Shown one piece after another: positions 36,999 through 46,180 of a stretch of 64,000 bases of DNA. Under the pieces are notes generated by a model, which saw only the letters and a list, made by a program, of their open reading frames with translations, was not told where the DNA came from and did no database searches. The position numbers were made by a program, and so were the translations under genes. Each line of letters starts with the position of its first letter. Positions within the stretch are counted from its first letter, which is position 1. Origin of the DNA: Kofleriaceae bacterium (GTDB taxonomy: Bacteria; Myxococcota_A; Polyangia; Haliangiales; Haliangiaceae); NCBI GenBank assembly GCA_025357755.1, contig JANXOP010000273.1:79612-143611 (forward strand), read 5' to 3'.

Positions 36999-38582
36999 TT
37001 ACGACCGGGTCAGTCCGAACTGGTTGATGAGGTTGTAGATGTGGGAACGCGTGAGATCGAGCCGCTGCGCAACAGTGGCGACGCTCCAGTTATTCGCATC
37101 GAGCTCGCGACGTAAGAGCTCGCGTTGATAGAGACGCGTCGCCTCGTGAAATGTAGGTGCGTGGTCACTCGTCGCGGTCGCATCCGGGAGATGACGAAGC
37201 TCGACCTGCGGTGCACCCTCGGCACACGCGCGGATCAGCGCACCTTCGACCTGGTTGCGCAGCTGGCGAATGTTGCCCGGCCAGTCGCGGCTCTCGAACG
37301 CGAGCCGCAACTGCTCGGAGGCCGGCAGCGATGGCAGCCGATGCTCGAGCGAGATCCGCGCGAGCAGCTCGTCGACGAGCTCGCCGATATCACCGCGGCG
37401 CTCGTCGAGCGCGGGCATCCGGACATTCATCACGTTGATCCGGTAGAACAGATCTTCGCGGAGCCGGCGCTCGGCGACCATCGTACCGAGATCCGAGTTC
37501 GTCGCCGCGATCAGGCGGATGTTCGCCGAGACCAGCTTCGTGCTCGCGAGCGCGTAGTACTGCCGCGACTGGAGGAGCTGGAGCAGCTTGCCTTGCGCGG
37601 CGTATGGAATCTCGACGATTTCGTCGAGGAACAGCGTGCCGCCCTCGGCCGCCTCGACCTTGCCGGCGGTCTTGCGGGCGCCGGGGAACGCGCTCGGCAT
37701 CGTGCCGAACAGCTCGCTCTCGATCAGCCCCTCCGGAATCGCGGCGCAGTTGAGCTCGACGAATGGCCCGTTGCGACGCGGACTGTTGTCGTGGATCGCG
37801 CGCGCCATCTGGGTCTTGCCGGTGCCCGAAGGACCGGTCAAGAGGACGGTCACGTCGAGCGGCGCGTACGGCTCGACCTGCTCGAACACGCGCGCGAGCG
37901 CCGCGCTGCGACCGATCACGCCATCGACGAGCCGCAGCCGCTTGCGAAAGGGCGCGGTCGGATCCGAGCGCCGCGCATCGGTGCGCGCGGCATGCTCGAC
38001 GTTCGGCCAGATGTGGCGCGCCACGGTCTCCGCGAGCGCGACCGAGGCGTCGCGAAACGGACCCGCACCGCGCCGGCCTTCGAGGTACAACACGCCGCGT
38101 CCGATGCCACCGATCGGAATGCAGAGCACCGCCTCGAGGCGCTGATCGCGGACACTCTTGAGCGACGAGAACCGCTCGTCGAGCGCGGCGTACGGCGTGT
38201 GAAGTGTCGTGCCGGCGGCGCGCGCGGCCGCGATGATGCCGCGCGAGGTCACCGCCTGGATCTCGAGCTCTTGTTCGCTCGAACAGCCGTGCGTGATCGT
38301 CCACTGCGGCGCAGGATTTTCGAGCGAGCCGAACAGCTCGAGGTAGCCACGCTCGGCCCCGGTGGTCGCGACCACGAGCTCGAGGATCGATTTGAGTGCA
38401 CCCGCGGGCTCGGCAGCCTGGCGAGCCTCGAGGAGCGCACGATACAGGTCGCGCTCGACGCCAGCTTCTGCTCCCACTCCCACCAGTATAGCGAGGGGCT
38501 CGTGCTCCACACAATACGGCGCGAGGCCGGTCACCAGGCAGGTCGAGCTGGTCAAGGATTGATGCGTAGGTCGAGCGCCCAC
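36999..38582 (-). CDS. GAF-AAA+-HTH enhancer-binding-type regulator
   Basis: A 527-aa (or shorter) regulator. A GAF domain (about 60-195) is followed by a sigma54-type AAA+ domain: Walker A GPSGTGKT, ESELFG, Walker B GGTLFLDEI and R-finger region (RLREDLFYRI). The loop that contacts sigma54, normally GAFTGA, reads SAFPGA here. The last 45 residues are a Fis-type HTH (VATVAQRLDLTRSHIYNLI). It stands 10 bp upstream of the 142-aa gene. The true start is unsure: the listed one overlaps the preceding ORF by 31 bp, and several GTG codons follow. Confidence 0.88.
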   Translation of the reverse strand: MGARPTHQSLTSSTCLVTGLAPYCVEHEPLAILVGVGAEAGVERDLYRALLEARQAAEPAGALKSILELVVATTGAERGYLELFGSLENPAPQWTITHGCSSEQELEIQAVTSRGIIAAARAAGTTLHTPYAALDERFSSLKSVRDQRLEAVLCIPIGGIGRGVLYLEGRRGAGPFRDASVALAETVARHIWPNVEHAARTDARRSDPTAPFRKRLRLVDGVIGRSAALARVFEQVEPYAPLDVTVLLTGPSGTGKTQMARAIHDNSPRRNGPFVELNCAAIPEGLIESELFGTMPSAFPGARKTAGKVEAAEGGTLFLDEIVEIPYAAQGKLLQLLQSRQYYALASTKLVSANIRLIAATNSDLGTMVAERRLREDLFYRINVMNVRMPALDERRGDIGELVDELLARISLEHRLPSLPASEQLRLAFESRDWPGNIRQLRNQVEGALIRACAEGAPQVELRHLPDATATSDHAPTFHEATRLYQRELLRRELDANNWSVATVAQRLDLTRSHIYNLINQFGLTRS

Positions 38583-38845
38583 TCCTCGAGCTGCACGCCC
38601 AGCGCGACCACATATTGCAGCGAGATGCTCGCGCCACGCAGTCCTGGAACGAAGCCCGCGTTGCGCAACACGCTCGCCCAGCGGCCGAGATAGTCGGGCG
38701 TCACGTACATCCGGCCGGCGTCGAGATCCAAGAAGATCGTCGAGCCGTCGGTCACGTTGCCGATCTTTGCGAGAAAGCAGGCTAGCTCGCCGTCACACCG
38801 CCCATCACTACCCGTCGAGCTGTACGCACAGGCGGTGTCTAACAT
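38552..38845 (-). CDS. Small hypothetical protein
   Basis: A 97-aa protein from ATG 38845 (the listed start is 12 codons earlier). Composition is normal for a folded protein (ITDGSTIFLDLDAGRMYVTPDYLG-like strands, two Cys near the N-terminus). It overlaps the start region of the regulator gene and would be the first gene of that operon. Function unknown. Confidence 0.55.
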   Translation of the reverse strand: MLDTACAYSSTGSDGRCDGELACFLAKIGNVTDGSTIFLDLDAGRMYVTPDYLGRWASVLRNAGFVPGLRGASISLQYVVALGVQLEEWALDLRINP

Positions 38846-39058
38846 CGCGCGGAAGCGGTGCACGCGAGATGCCGGCTGCAAGTCCTTGAATCACGGGTGG
38901 CTTGTCCATTCGATCGGACTTGCGCCTCTTCCCTGTCCAGAATTTCTGACTGCGGTCGGCGTCGCCGGAAAGTGGTATGACGCGCTGCATTATCTTCGAC
39001 TCAAGTCTGTCACGCGGAATCAATCGTTTCGTCACACGGAGGATTGACCCTGATAGCA

Positions 39059-40924
39059 ATGTACTCGGACTCCCCGAGAACGCTGGGGAAATACCGCTTG
39101 ATCGCGGAGATTGCTCGCGGCGGTATGGGCATCGTCTACCTGGCGATGTTGCAGGGCCCTTCGGGCTTCTCGAAGTTGCTCGTCGTCAAGGAGCTCCAAC
39201 CCGAGCTCGTCGAGGAACCCGCCTTCCTCGAGATGTTTCTCGAGGAAGCGCGGCTCGCTGCGCGCTTGAATCACTCGAACGTCGTGCAGACGAACGAGGT
39301 CGGCAACGACGGCAATCGTTACTACATGGCGATGGACTATCTCGACGGCCGCGGCCTCGAGCGAGTTCGTCGACGAGCGCGTCACGTCGGCAAGCCGCTC
39401 TCGCTCGCACTGCAAGTGCGGGTGTTGTGCGACGTGCTCGCGGGGCTCGAGTACGCCCACAACTTCGCGGATTTCGATGGCACCGCCCTCGGCATCGTCC
39501 ACCGCGACGTGAGCCCGCAGAACATCTTCATCACGTTCGAAGGCCAGGTGAAGATCCTCGACTTCGGCATCGCGAAGACGATCGACTCGACGAACGAGAC
39601 CCGTGCTGGCGTGCTCAAGGGCAAGCTCAGCTACATGGCGCCGGAGCAGGCGCGCGGCGAACGTGTCGATGCGCGCGCCGACGTGTTCGCGATTGGCGTC
39701 GTGTTGTGGGAAGCGCTGACCGGCAAGCAACTGCGGGCGGGTCAGACCGAACACCAGATCCTCGGCGATCTGATCGCGAAGATCACACCGCCCAAAGCCT
39801 CGACGATCAAGGCCGACGTGCCTGTCGAGCTCGACGAGATCTGTGCACGAGCGCTGTCGCCGGACCGCGCCGATCGCTATCACTCGGCCGCGGCGCTGCA
39901 AGCCGATCTCGAAGCGTATCTCGCGACCACCAAACCAGTGACCTCGCGCGAGCTCGGCACCACGATGCGCGAGCTGTTCCACGACGATCGTGCACGCACG
40001 TCTGCGATGATCGAGCAGTACGTCGCGAAGGCGCGATCGGGTGCTACCGTCGAGGAAGATGATGATCTGCCGATCATCGATGTCTCGTACTCGCCGAACG
40101 ATACGCGCACGCCCGTTACGACCGGCGAGCACCCGATCCAGGGTTCGTCACCTGGCTTCTCGGAGCCCGGGCATCAATCGGCCTCCGGCATCTCGGCGAA
40201 TCGCCAGGTCGGCACTCTCGATCACGCGATCGCACCGCAAGCGGTCGTCACCGCGCCGAGCCAACAATATCCGGCGATGACACCAGGCACGAAGAGCCGG
40301 CTCCGGTTCGCGCTGTATCCCGCCGTGATGATCGCCAGCGTGCTCGCTGGTGGATTGATCTACACGCTGACTCGCGCGAAGCCGCCGACGCCGGTCGTGG
40401 TCGCCTCGCCCGATCCGGCGCCTCAACAGATGACCGCGACGCCGCCCGCGCCCCTCGCGAAGGCTCCAACTCCGGCGGCCGCGATGCCGATCGCGAGCAA
40501 CCTCATCGAAGTCCAGGTCAAGGCCATGCCCTCGAGCGCGACGATCGAGATCGACGGCGCGCAGGTGATGGGCAATCCCTTCAAGGGTCGCTACCTCGGT
40601 GACGGCGCGATGCATCAGGTCCGGATCACCGCGCCTGGACACGTGCAGAAGATCACCGCGGTCTCGTTCGATGCGCCCGTCGCCCTGACGATCCAACTCG
40701 ATCGCGTGCAGGTCGTTCGACCGCAGCCGGTCGTGCGCGGGCCCGTGCGACCGGGGCCACGCGTCGTCGCGCAGCCCGAGCCGCAACCCGAGGTCAAAGC
40801 GCCGGTCGTCGTGGCGCCGCCGCCCGAGCCCAAACCTGTCGTCAAGCAGCCGACCGAAGTCGATCCGAACGGCGGCGCGAAACCGCACCACCAGATCGAC
40901 CCCAATAACCCCTACGCGAAGTGA
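39059..40924 (+). CDS. Ser/Thr kinase with TM and PEGA domain
   Basis: A 621-aa protein from ATG 39059. Hanks kinase (GGMGIVYLA, VVKELQ, HRDVSPQN, DFG, APEQARG) in residues about 10-285, a Ser/Thr/Pro-rich linker, one membrane segment near 425 (AVMIASVLAGGLIYTL), a PEGA domain (VKAMPSSATIEIDG), and a Pro/Val-rich tail outside. HRDVSPQN is common in myxobacterial kinases. A GGAGG lies 16 bases upstream of the ATG and one base before TTG 39044, so the start is not settled. It heads a tightly overlapping operon. Confidence 0.93.
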   Translation: MYSDSPRTLGKYRLIAEIARGGMGIVYLAMLQGPSGFSKLLVVKELQPELVEEPAFLEMFLEEARLAARLNHSNVVQTNEVGNDGNRYYMAMDYLDGRGLERVRRRARHVGKPLSLALQVRVLCDVLAGLEYAHNFADFDGTALGIVHRDVSPQNIFITFEGQVKILDFGIAKTIDSTNETRAGVLKGKLSYMAPEQARGERVDARADVFAIGVVLWEALTGKQLRAGQTEHQILGDLIAKITPPKASTIKADVPVELDEICARALSPDRADRYHSAAALQADLEAYLATTKPVTSRELGTTMRELFHDDRARTSAMIEQYVAKARSGATVEEDDDLPIIDVSYSPNDTRTPVTTGEHPIQGSSPGFSEPGHQSASGISANRQVGTLDHAIAPQAVVTAPSQQYPAMTPGTKSRLRFALYPAVMIASVLAGGLIYTLTRAKPPTPVVVASPDPAPQQMTATPPAPLAKAPTPAAAMPIASNLIEVQVKAMPSSATIEIDGAQVMGNPFKGRYLGDGAMHQVRITAPGHVQKITAVSFDAPVALTIQLDRVQVVRPQPVVRGPVRPGPRVVAQPEPQPEVKAPVVVAPPPEPKPVVKQPTEVDPNGGAKPHHQIDPNNPYAK

Positions 40925-41829
40925 ACATGCAACGAATCTTATGGGTGCTCACGTTCGTCGTGATCGCGATGTCGTCCGTCGCGCATGCGGATGATTCGCC
41001 AACCAAGCAAGCCGGCGAGCACTTCGATCGTGGCGTCGGGCTCTACGGCGAGGCGGACTATCGCGCGGCGCTCGTCGAGTTCAAGCGCGCGTACGAGATC
41101 GCCCCGAATGCCGCCGTGCTCTACAACCTCGGCCAGACCTACTTCCAGCTCCAGAACTACGCGTCCGCGCTCGAGGCCTTCCAGCGCTACCTCGCCGAGT
41201 CCGGCGACAGCCCTTCGCACAAGGTCGAAGTCGAAGCCTCGATCAAGACGCTCAAGACGCGCGTCGGCACGCTGCAGATCACGGTCAGCCTGCCTGGCAG
41301 CGAGGTCACCGTCGACGACGAAGTGGTCGGGTCGACGCCGATCACCACGGCCGTCGCGGTCAGTGTTGGTCGCCGAAAGATCACCGCGCTCCACGCCGGG
41401 CACTCGCCGGAGATTCGCTATGTCGATGTCGCCGCAGGCGAGGCCGGCAAGCTCTCGATCGAGTTCCCCGCGCTCGGTGGTGGGCGCCCGAATGATCAGC
41501 CCGCACAACCGACGAACCACGCCGATCTCGCGAGGCCACTCTGGATCGGGACGGCGGTGCTCGGCGCCGGCGCGATCACGATGGGCGTGCTCGCGTATCT
41601 CGAATCGCGCAGCCTCTCCGATGCGCGCAACTCGTTCCCCGCATCGCAGTCAGAGCTCGATTCGAAGGCGTCGCGCGTGACGCTGTTCTCCGCGATCGGC
41701 GACATCGCGGGCGCAGCCGCGCTCCTCACGGGTGGCGTCGCGCTGTACTTCACGGTCTCGAAATCGAAGACGCACGAAGTCCAGGCGCGGTTGCTACCGA
41801 CCGGCCTCCAGCTCGCAGGGACCTTCTGA
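40921..41829 (+). CDS. TPR-PEGA envelope protein
   Basis: A 302-aa protein with a signal peptide (LWVLTFVVIAMSSVAHA), two to three TPRs (AGEHFDRGVGLYGEADYRAA.., AAVLYNLGQTYFQ), a PEGA domain (LQITVSLPGSEVTVDDEVVG) and two C-terminal membrane segments. Start GTG 40921 overlaps the kinase stop (GTGA); an ATG two codons later is equally possible. Encoded with the kinase and the next gene as one unit, it likely connects kinase and lipoprotein in the envelope. Confidence 0.88.
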   Translation: MNMQRILWVLTFVVIAMSSVAHADDSPTKQAGEHFDRGVGLYGEADYRAALVEFKRAYEIAPNAAVLYNLGQTYFQLQNYASALEAFQRYLAESGDSPSHKVEVEASIKTLKTRVGTLQITVSLPGSEVTVDDEVVGSTPITTAVAVSVGRRKITALHAGHSPEIRYVDVAAGEAGKLSIEFPALGGGRPNDQPAQPTNHADLARPLWIGTAVLGAGAITMGVLAYLESRSLSDARNSFPASQSELDSKASRVTLFSAIGDIAGAAALLTGGVALYFTVSKSKTHEVQARLLPTGLQLAGTF

Positions 41830-43337
41830 TGAAAACGCTCCGCTACTTGTTCCCCTCGCTGGTGCTCCTCGGCTTGACCGTGGTGGCGTGCAGCGCGCTG
41901 TTCGATACGAGCAAGGTGCAATGCTCGTCGGATTCGGACTGCGATCATTTCGGCGGTCATCCGTACTGCGTCAACGCCCTGTGCGTGGCCTCGAACCTCG
42001 GACCCGATGGCTGCTTCTTCGGCTCCGCGACGACGCCCGATCAGTTCGCGAATCAGTGCAGCACGGCGACGTGCAGCGCGTTCGATAACTGCGCGCGCTT
42101 GAGCCTGTGCGGCTCGAACGCGACGGCGCCGGCCTCGGTCGATCCGCCCACGCCCGATGCCTCGACCGCCGTGCCAGCGGATGCGCCGCCCCCCGCGGCC
42201 ACGCAGTGTGTCGAACCAGGGGTTCGCAACACGATCGTGGTGAGCGGATCGACCGCCGTGCAGCCGTTCTTCGCGACCCTCGCGCCGTTGCTCGCGGCCA
42301 GTTCGCCCGCATATCAGATCGCATACCAGCCCGCGGGCTCGTGTTCGGGCGTGGACCTCTTGTTCAACCCCGATCCGGCCAAGCGGATCGTCAAGGACAT
42401 CGTCGGCAAGCAGGCGGTCTTGTTCCACACCGATGGCACCTCCGAGCCATGTTCGTTCGGGAGCGGCACCTCGCTCGACGTCGCGGTCTCCGACGTGTTC
42501 TCGACGAGCTGCAACGCCGCGTACACGGTGCCAGCGACGATCGGTGCGTACCTCGGCCCGATCCAGCCAATGACGTTCGTGGTTCCTTCGACCTCGACGG
42601 AGAGCTCGATCAGCGCCGAGATGGCGCACGTCGTGTTCGGGCGCGGCACGACCGACGCCGATGTCATCCCGTGGAATGACTTTCGGCTCTACTTCATCCG
42701 CAACTCCGGCTCCGGGACGCAGCAGATGATCTCGCGCGCGATCAACGTCGATCCCAAGAAGTGGTGGGGGCTCGATCGCGGCAGCTCCGGTGCGGTGCGC
42801 GACAAGATGGAAGCGGTCACACCCGACAAGGCGAGCCAGGCGATCGGCATCATCTCGACCGACTTCGCCGACGCCGAGCGTTCGCGGCTTCGCATCCTCT
42901 CGTTCAAGGGTGCCGACCAGACCTGCGCGTACTACCCCGATTCGACGCAGTTCACGCAGGACAAGGCGAACGTACGCGATGGCCACTACGCGATCTGGGG
43001 ACCGATTCACTTCTACGCGAACGTCTCGAATGGCCTGCCGAGCGCGGCGGCCGGCGCACTCGTCACGCGCTTCACGCTGCCGCGCCTCGATCAGCCGCTG
43101 CTCGATGCCGTGATCAAGATCGGCTTCGTGCCGAATTGCGCGATGGACGTGAGCCGCACCGAGGAGATGGGCGCTCTCTCGGCGTACTCGCCGGAGTTTC
43201 ACTGTGGTTGCTACTTCCAGGCGACGGTGCCTGGCGGTGCCGTGCCCGCGAGTTGTCACACGTGTACGGGCGCCGCGGACTGCACCGGCGTCGCCGGCAG
43301 GCCCGCCTGCAATAACGGCTTCTGCGAAGTGCGGTGA
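41829..43337 (+). CDS. PstS-like solute-binding lipoprotein
   Basis: A 502-aa protein with lipobox (LTVVAC) and a Cys-rich stretch (CSSDSDCDHFGGHPYC) in the first 60 residues. The central region has the opening of a phosphate-binding-like domain (IVVSGSTAVQPFF) and later GSGTQQMISR. A second Cys-rich piece closes the protein (CTGAADCTGVAGRPAC). No transporter subunits are adjacent, so a sensing or surface role is more likely than import. Its start overlaps the TPR-PEGA stop (TGATG). Confidence 0.82.
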   Translation: MKTLRYLFPSLVLLGLTVVACSALFDTSKVQCSSDSDCDHFGGHPYCVNALCVASNLGPDGCFFGSATTPDQFANQCSTATCSAFDNCARLSLCGSNATAPASVDPPTPDASTAVPADAPPPAATQCVEPGVRNTIVVSGSTAVQPFFATLAPLLAASSPAYQIAYQPAGSCSGVDLLFNPDPAKRIVKDIVGKQAVLFHTDGTSEPCSFGSGTSLDVAVSDVFSTSCNAAYTVPATIGAYLGPIQPMTFVVPSTSTESSISAEMAHVVFGRGTTDADVIPWNDFRLYFIRNSGSGTQQMISRAINVDPKKWWGLDRGSSGAVRDKMEAVTPDKASQAIGIISTDFADAERSRLRILSFKGADQTCAYYPDSTQFTQDKANVRDGHYAIWGPIHFYANVSNGLPSAAAGALVTRFTLPRLDQPLLDAVIKIGFVPNCAMDVSRTEEMGALSAYSPEFHCGCYFQATVPGGAVPASCHTCTGAADCTGVAGRPACNNGFCEVR

Positions 43338-43669
43338 AGCTCTGGAAGGAGCCGCTCGATCCCGACCGTCACGTCGATCACTTCGGGGTCGGTAGCGCGA
43401 CCCCCAGAAAGCGCGTGCACGGTCGCGAGCAAGCGTACTTCGTCCAGGTCGCCGGGTTCACGTTCGAGCTCGCCTCGATCGATCAGCTCGGCGTCGCGCT
43501 CGAGTGGTTCGCGACGCCGATCCATCCGTCGTCGCGCGAGCCCGTGTTCGAGCACGAAAAGGGCGAGTGGCAGCCGTGGCACTCGCGGCTGCCAGCCTTC
43601 ATCAAGAAGAGCTCGAAGCGCGAGCGCGTGATCGAAGCGTTGCGCCGCGCGCTCGAAGCATTCAGGTAG
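43334..43669 (+). CDS. Small hypothetical protein of the kinase operon
   Basis: A 111-aa protein from GTG 43334 overlapping the preceding stop (GTGA). Rich in Trp, His and charged residues (HVDHFGVGSATPRKRVHG, WQPWHSRLPAF), without signal or membrane segment, and with a helical C-terminus. Family not recognised. Last gene of the operon; its stop overlaps the end of the convergent esterase gene by 8 bp. Confidence 0.75.
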   Translation: MKLWKEPLDPDRHVDHFGVGSATPRKRVHGREQAYFVQVAGFTFELASIDQLGVALEWFATPIHPSSREPVFEHEKGEWQPWHSRLPAFIKKSSKRERVIEALRRALEAFR

Positions 43670-44954
43670 CGGGGAACAAGAACTCGACGAACCGCCACGC
43701 GCGGGCCTTCCACGCGAGCTCGTCGTGGGTCGCGCCCGGGGCGATGCTGTAGCAGAGCGCGTTGGGGCCCGAGCCGCAGCTCGGCGAGGTCGCGAGCTGC
43801 CATCCGAGCGTGACGAGCTCGCCACGAACTTCGAGCGTGTCGGCGGCGCCGTCGCTGTTCGCGCTCGGATCACCACCGCTATCGAGATAGACCGAGAGCG
43901 CCTGCTTGCCGAGGCCCGGCACTTCATCACGCAGCGCCGTGTGCGTATCCATGCGCGGCCAGAACGCGCCCGAGATCGAGGCGACCTTGTTGTAGACCTC
44001 CGGGTGGCGCAGCGCGATGTCCATCGAGACCAACCCACCGAAGGAGCTGCCCGCGAGCGCGAGCTTCTGATCGTCGTGACGCACGTGCGCGAGCGCGGCG
44101 GGCTGGAGCTCGTTGACCTGAAAATCGCTGAACTTCATCACCGTCGGTAGATCGAGCGCGTACTCGTTGTTGCGCGCGGTGGTGCTGGCCGCGCCGATCA
44201 CGATGATCGGTGCGACCTTGCCCGCGGCGATCTCGCCGTCGAGGAGCACGTTCATCTCCCAGCCGGTGTGGCCGAAGCAGCAATGGTGATCGTCCCAGAT
44301 GTTCTGGCCATCGTGCATGAACATGACCGGGTACGTGCGCTCCGCATTCTCCGGCAGATCGTAGCCGGCCGGCAGATACGCCGTGACGTCGCGGCAGTTG
44401 CCGAGCACGGTCGAGCACGCCTGTGGCAGCTGGATGATGTGGCCGAGCCCGCTATCGGGCGTATCGATCACGCTGTTGCGACCGTCGGCATTGCCGGCGA
44501 AGTCGTCGTACGCGTACGCGGGGTTCGTCGGATCGAGCGACCACGTCGTGCCGTCGAACAACTTGTATGCGTGGCGACCGGTCGCCACCGGGCCGACCGC
44601 GACGAACAGGTCGCTGTTGCAGACCGCGCTGCTCGCCATCGCGGTGGTCGACCAGGTGTTCCAATCACCGGCGATCGCCGTGGCTTTCGCCGTGTGAAAC
44701 AGCGCCCGACCATTCGCCCAGAGTGGGCCGAGGCCGGCGCGTGCATCGAGCTCGGTGCGCAGCTTCGGGAGCGCATCGCAGCCCTGATCGTAGAGCGCGA
44801 TCACGCAGGCCGCACCCGCGAGACCGGGAGTGCAGCCCGGGTCGCCGCTGCCATCGGCCGTGGTACCGACAACTGCATCGGGCTCAGGGTTGGAGGTGGA
44901 GGCAGCCCCGCTGTGGCAACCAGAAACGAAAGCGATGACAAGGAGGTAACGCAT
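43662..44954 (-). CDS. Putative esterase lipoprotein (enterochelin-esterase fold)
   Basis: A 430-aa protein from ATG 44954, chosen because MRYLLVIAFVSGC forms a lipobox signal. The N-terminal 150 residues contain carbohydrate-binding-like strands and several Cys; the C-terminal part is an alpha/beta hydrolase of the esterase D/Fes type: PVMFMHDGQNIWDD, nucleophile GSSFGG, late His in GATHDELAW. The substrate is unknown. Surface-exposed or periplasmic. Confidence 0.83.
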   Translation of the reverse strand: MRYLLVIAFVSGCHSGAASTSNPEPDAVVGTTADGSGDPGCTPGLAGAACVIALYDQGCDALPKLRTELDARAGLGPLWANGRALFHTAKATAIAGDWNTWSTTAMASSAVCNSDLFVAVGPVATGRHAYKLFDGTTWSLDPTNPAYAYDDFAGNADGRNSVIDTPDSGLGHIIQLPQACSTVLGNCRDVTAYLPAGYDLPENAERTYPVMFMHDGQNIWDDHHCCFGHTGWEMNVLLDGEIAAGKVAPIIVIGAASTTARNNEYALDLPTVMKFSDFQVNELQPAALAHVRHDDQKLALAGSSFGGLVSMDIALRHPEVYNKVASISGAFWPRMDTHTALRDEVPGLGKQALSVYLDSGGDPSANSDGAADTLEVRGELVTLGWQLATSPSCGSGPNALCYSIAPGATHDELAWKARAWRFVEFLFPAT

Positions 44955-45123
44955 GTTGCGATCCGCAACGTCGAGTGGTGCAACCACCCGAATCGTCGTC
45001 GGTACGACGCTGCCTCAGCAAGCTTAGTGCCGGGCCGTGAGCTTGACGAAGATGTCGATCGCGCGTGTCGCATGCGCCGAAGTCCGTCGTCCCAGGGCGA
45101 GCGCGTTGTTCTGCACGCATACG

Positions 45124-45957
45124 TCAGCGAAAGCTCGCGGGCAGCGACTCGAGCGAGCGGCGCAGCTCGGTCGCCATCTTTTTCCGCGCACCGAGACAGC
45201 TCTCGAACCCGTAGATCACGTAGCTGCTGTTGTAGACGTAGGTCCCGTGACCAGAACAACCGGGCGACTCGACCTCGAAGTCGAGCGTCGTGTGGACGGT
45301 GACGGGCTTGACCAGCGGGAGCATGCAGGTCAACCAGTGGATGTCTGCCGCGCCACGAACGGTCATCCGCGTGTCACCGCGCTCGTCACTCGCGATCAAC
45401 TCGCCGACATTGCCGGTGAGCTTCGCATCGATCGCGAGGTGGTCGGGGAGCGACGCTTCGGTACACGAGTGCGAGAAGTCTCGGTTCGTGTTCGTCGACG
45501 TGGTGCTCTGCGTGACCTCGTAGCCCAGCCAGCCGAGCTCGCGAGGCACCTCGACCAGCACGATGCACGCGACTAGCACGCCCACCACGCGACCGGTGCT
45601 CGGCGGCAGCTTCCAGCCGACGACCGCCAACGCGACTCCGAACGCACCGAGCACGACCAGCTCGGGCACCCAGCCGATCGCGGTGATCACGAGAGCGATC
45701 GCGGTCAAGGAAGCGCCGGTCAGGATCGCGGGCAGGCGGTGGCTCGAGCTCGCGAAGGGCCGGTTGCGAAGCCGTTGGATCCAGAGGCCGACGAGGATCG
45801 TGGCCGCAGCGCTCGAGCCCGCGACGGCCTGCCCTGCCGTCAGCGCGAGCAGGAAGAGTCGCACCCCGCTCCCCGAAACGCCGTGCACGATCCACAGCGT
45901 GGAGAGCACGCCGATCGCGGCCCACACTCCTACGACGATTCTGGGCCATCGGGGCAT
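45124..45957 (-). CDS. Membrane protein with exported C-terminal domain
   Basis: A 277-aa protein with four to five hydrophobic segments in the first 135 residues and then an outside domain of about 140 residues with four Cys (SCTEAS, WLTCML, PGCSGH, ESCLGA), which may pair. No recognisable family. Monocistronic by position. Confidence 0.75.
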   Translation of the reverse strand: MPRWPRIVVGVWAAIGVLSTLWIVHGVSGSGVRLFLLALTAGQAVAGSSAAATILVGLWIQRLRNRPFASSSHRLPAILTGASLTAIALVITAIGWVPELVVLGAFGVALAVVGWKLPPSTGRVVGVLVACIVLVEVPRELGWLGYEVTQSTTSTNTNRDFSHSCTEASLPDHLAIDAKLTGNVGELIASDERGDTRMTVRGAADIHWLTCMLPLVKPVTVHTTLDFEVESPGCSGHGTYVYNSSYVIYGFESCLGARKKMATELRRSLESLPASFR

Positions 45958-46180
45958 TCAGTGACGGTAGACGATCGCTAGCCTCGGGCCGGCACAAATT
46001 TTCACGCGGCAGTGGTTCCGACGCTACGCATCGATGAGGTGGATGCACAAACGCGAGGGCACACTGCTGCCGTTCGCGCTCGAACAAGTCGAGCTCCTGC
46101 GCGCGCAGATGACACGGGCCTGAGCACGAACGGACGTACAGACCCGATCGCCACACGCCGCGTTTCGCACGTAGTATGCG

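Noticed and set aside
38973-38988. sigma54 promoter-like TGG..TGC near the AAA+ regulator gene
   Set aside because: The GG to GC distance is 11 rather than 10 bases, and the rest of the consensus is poor.
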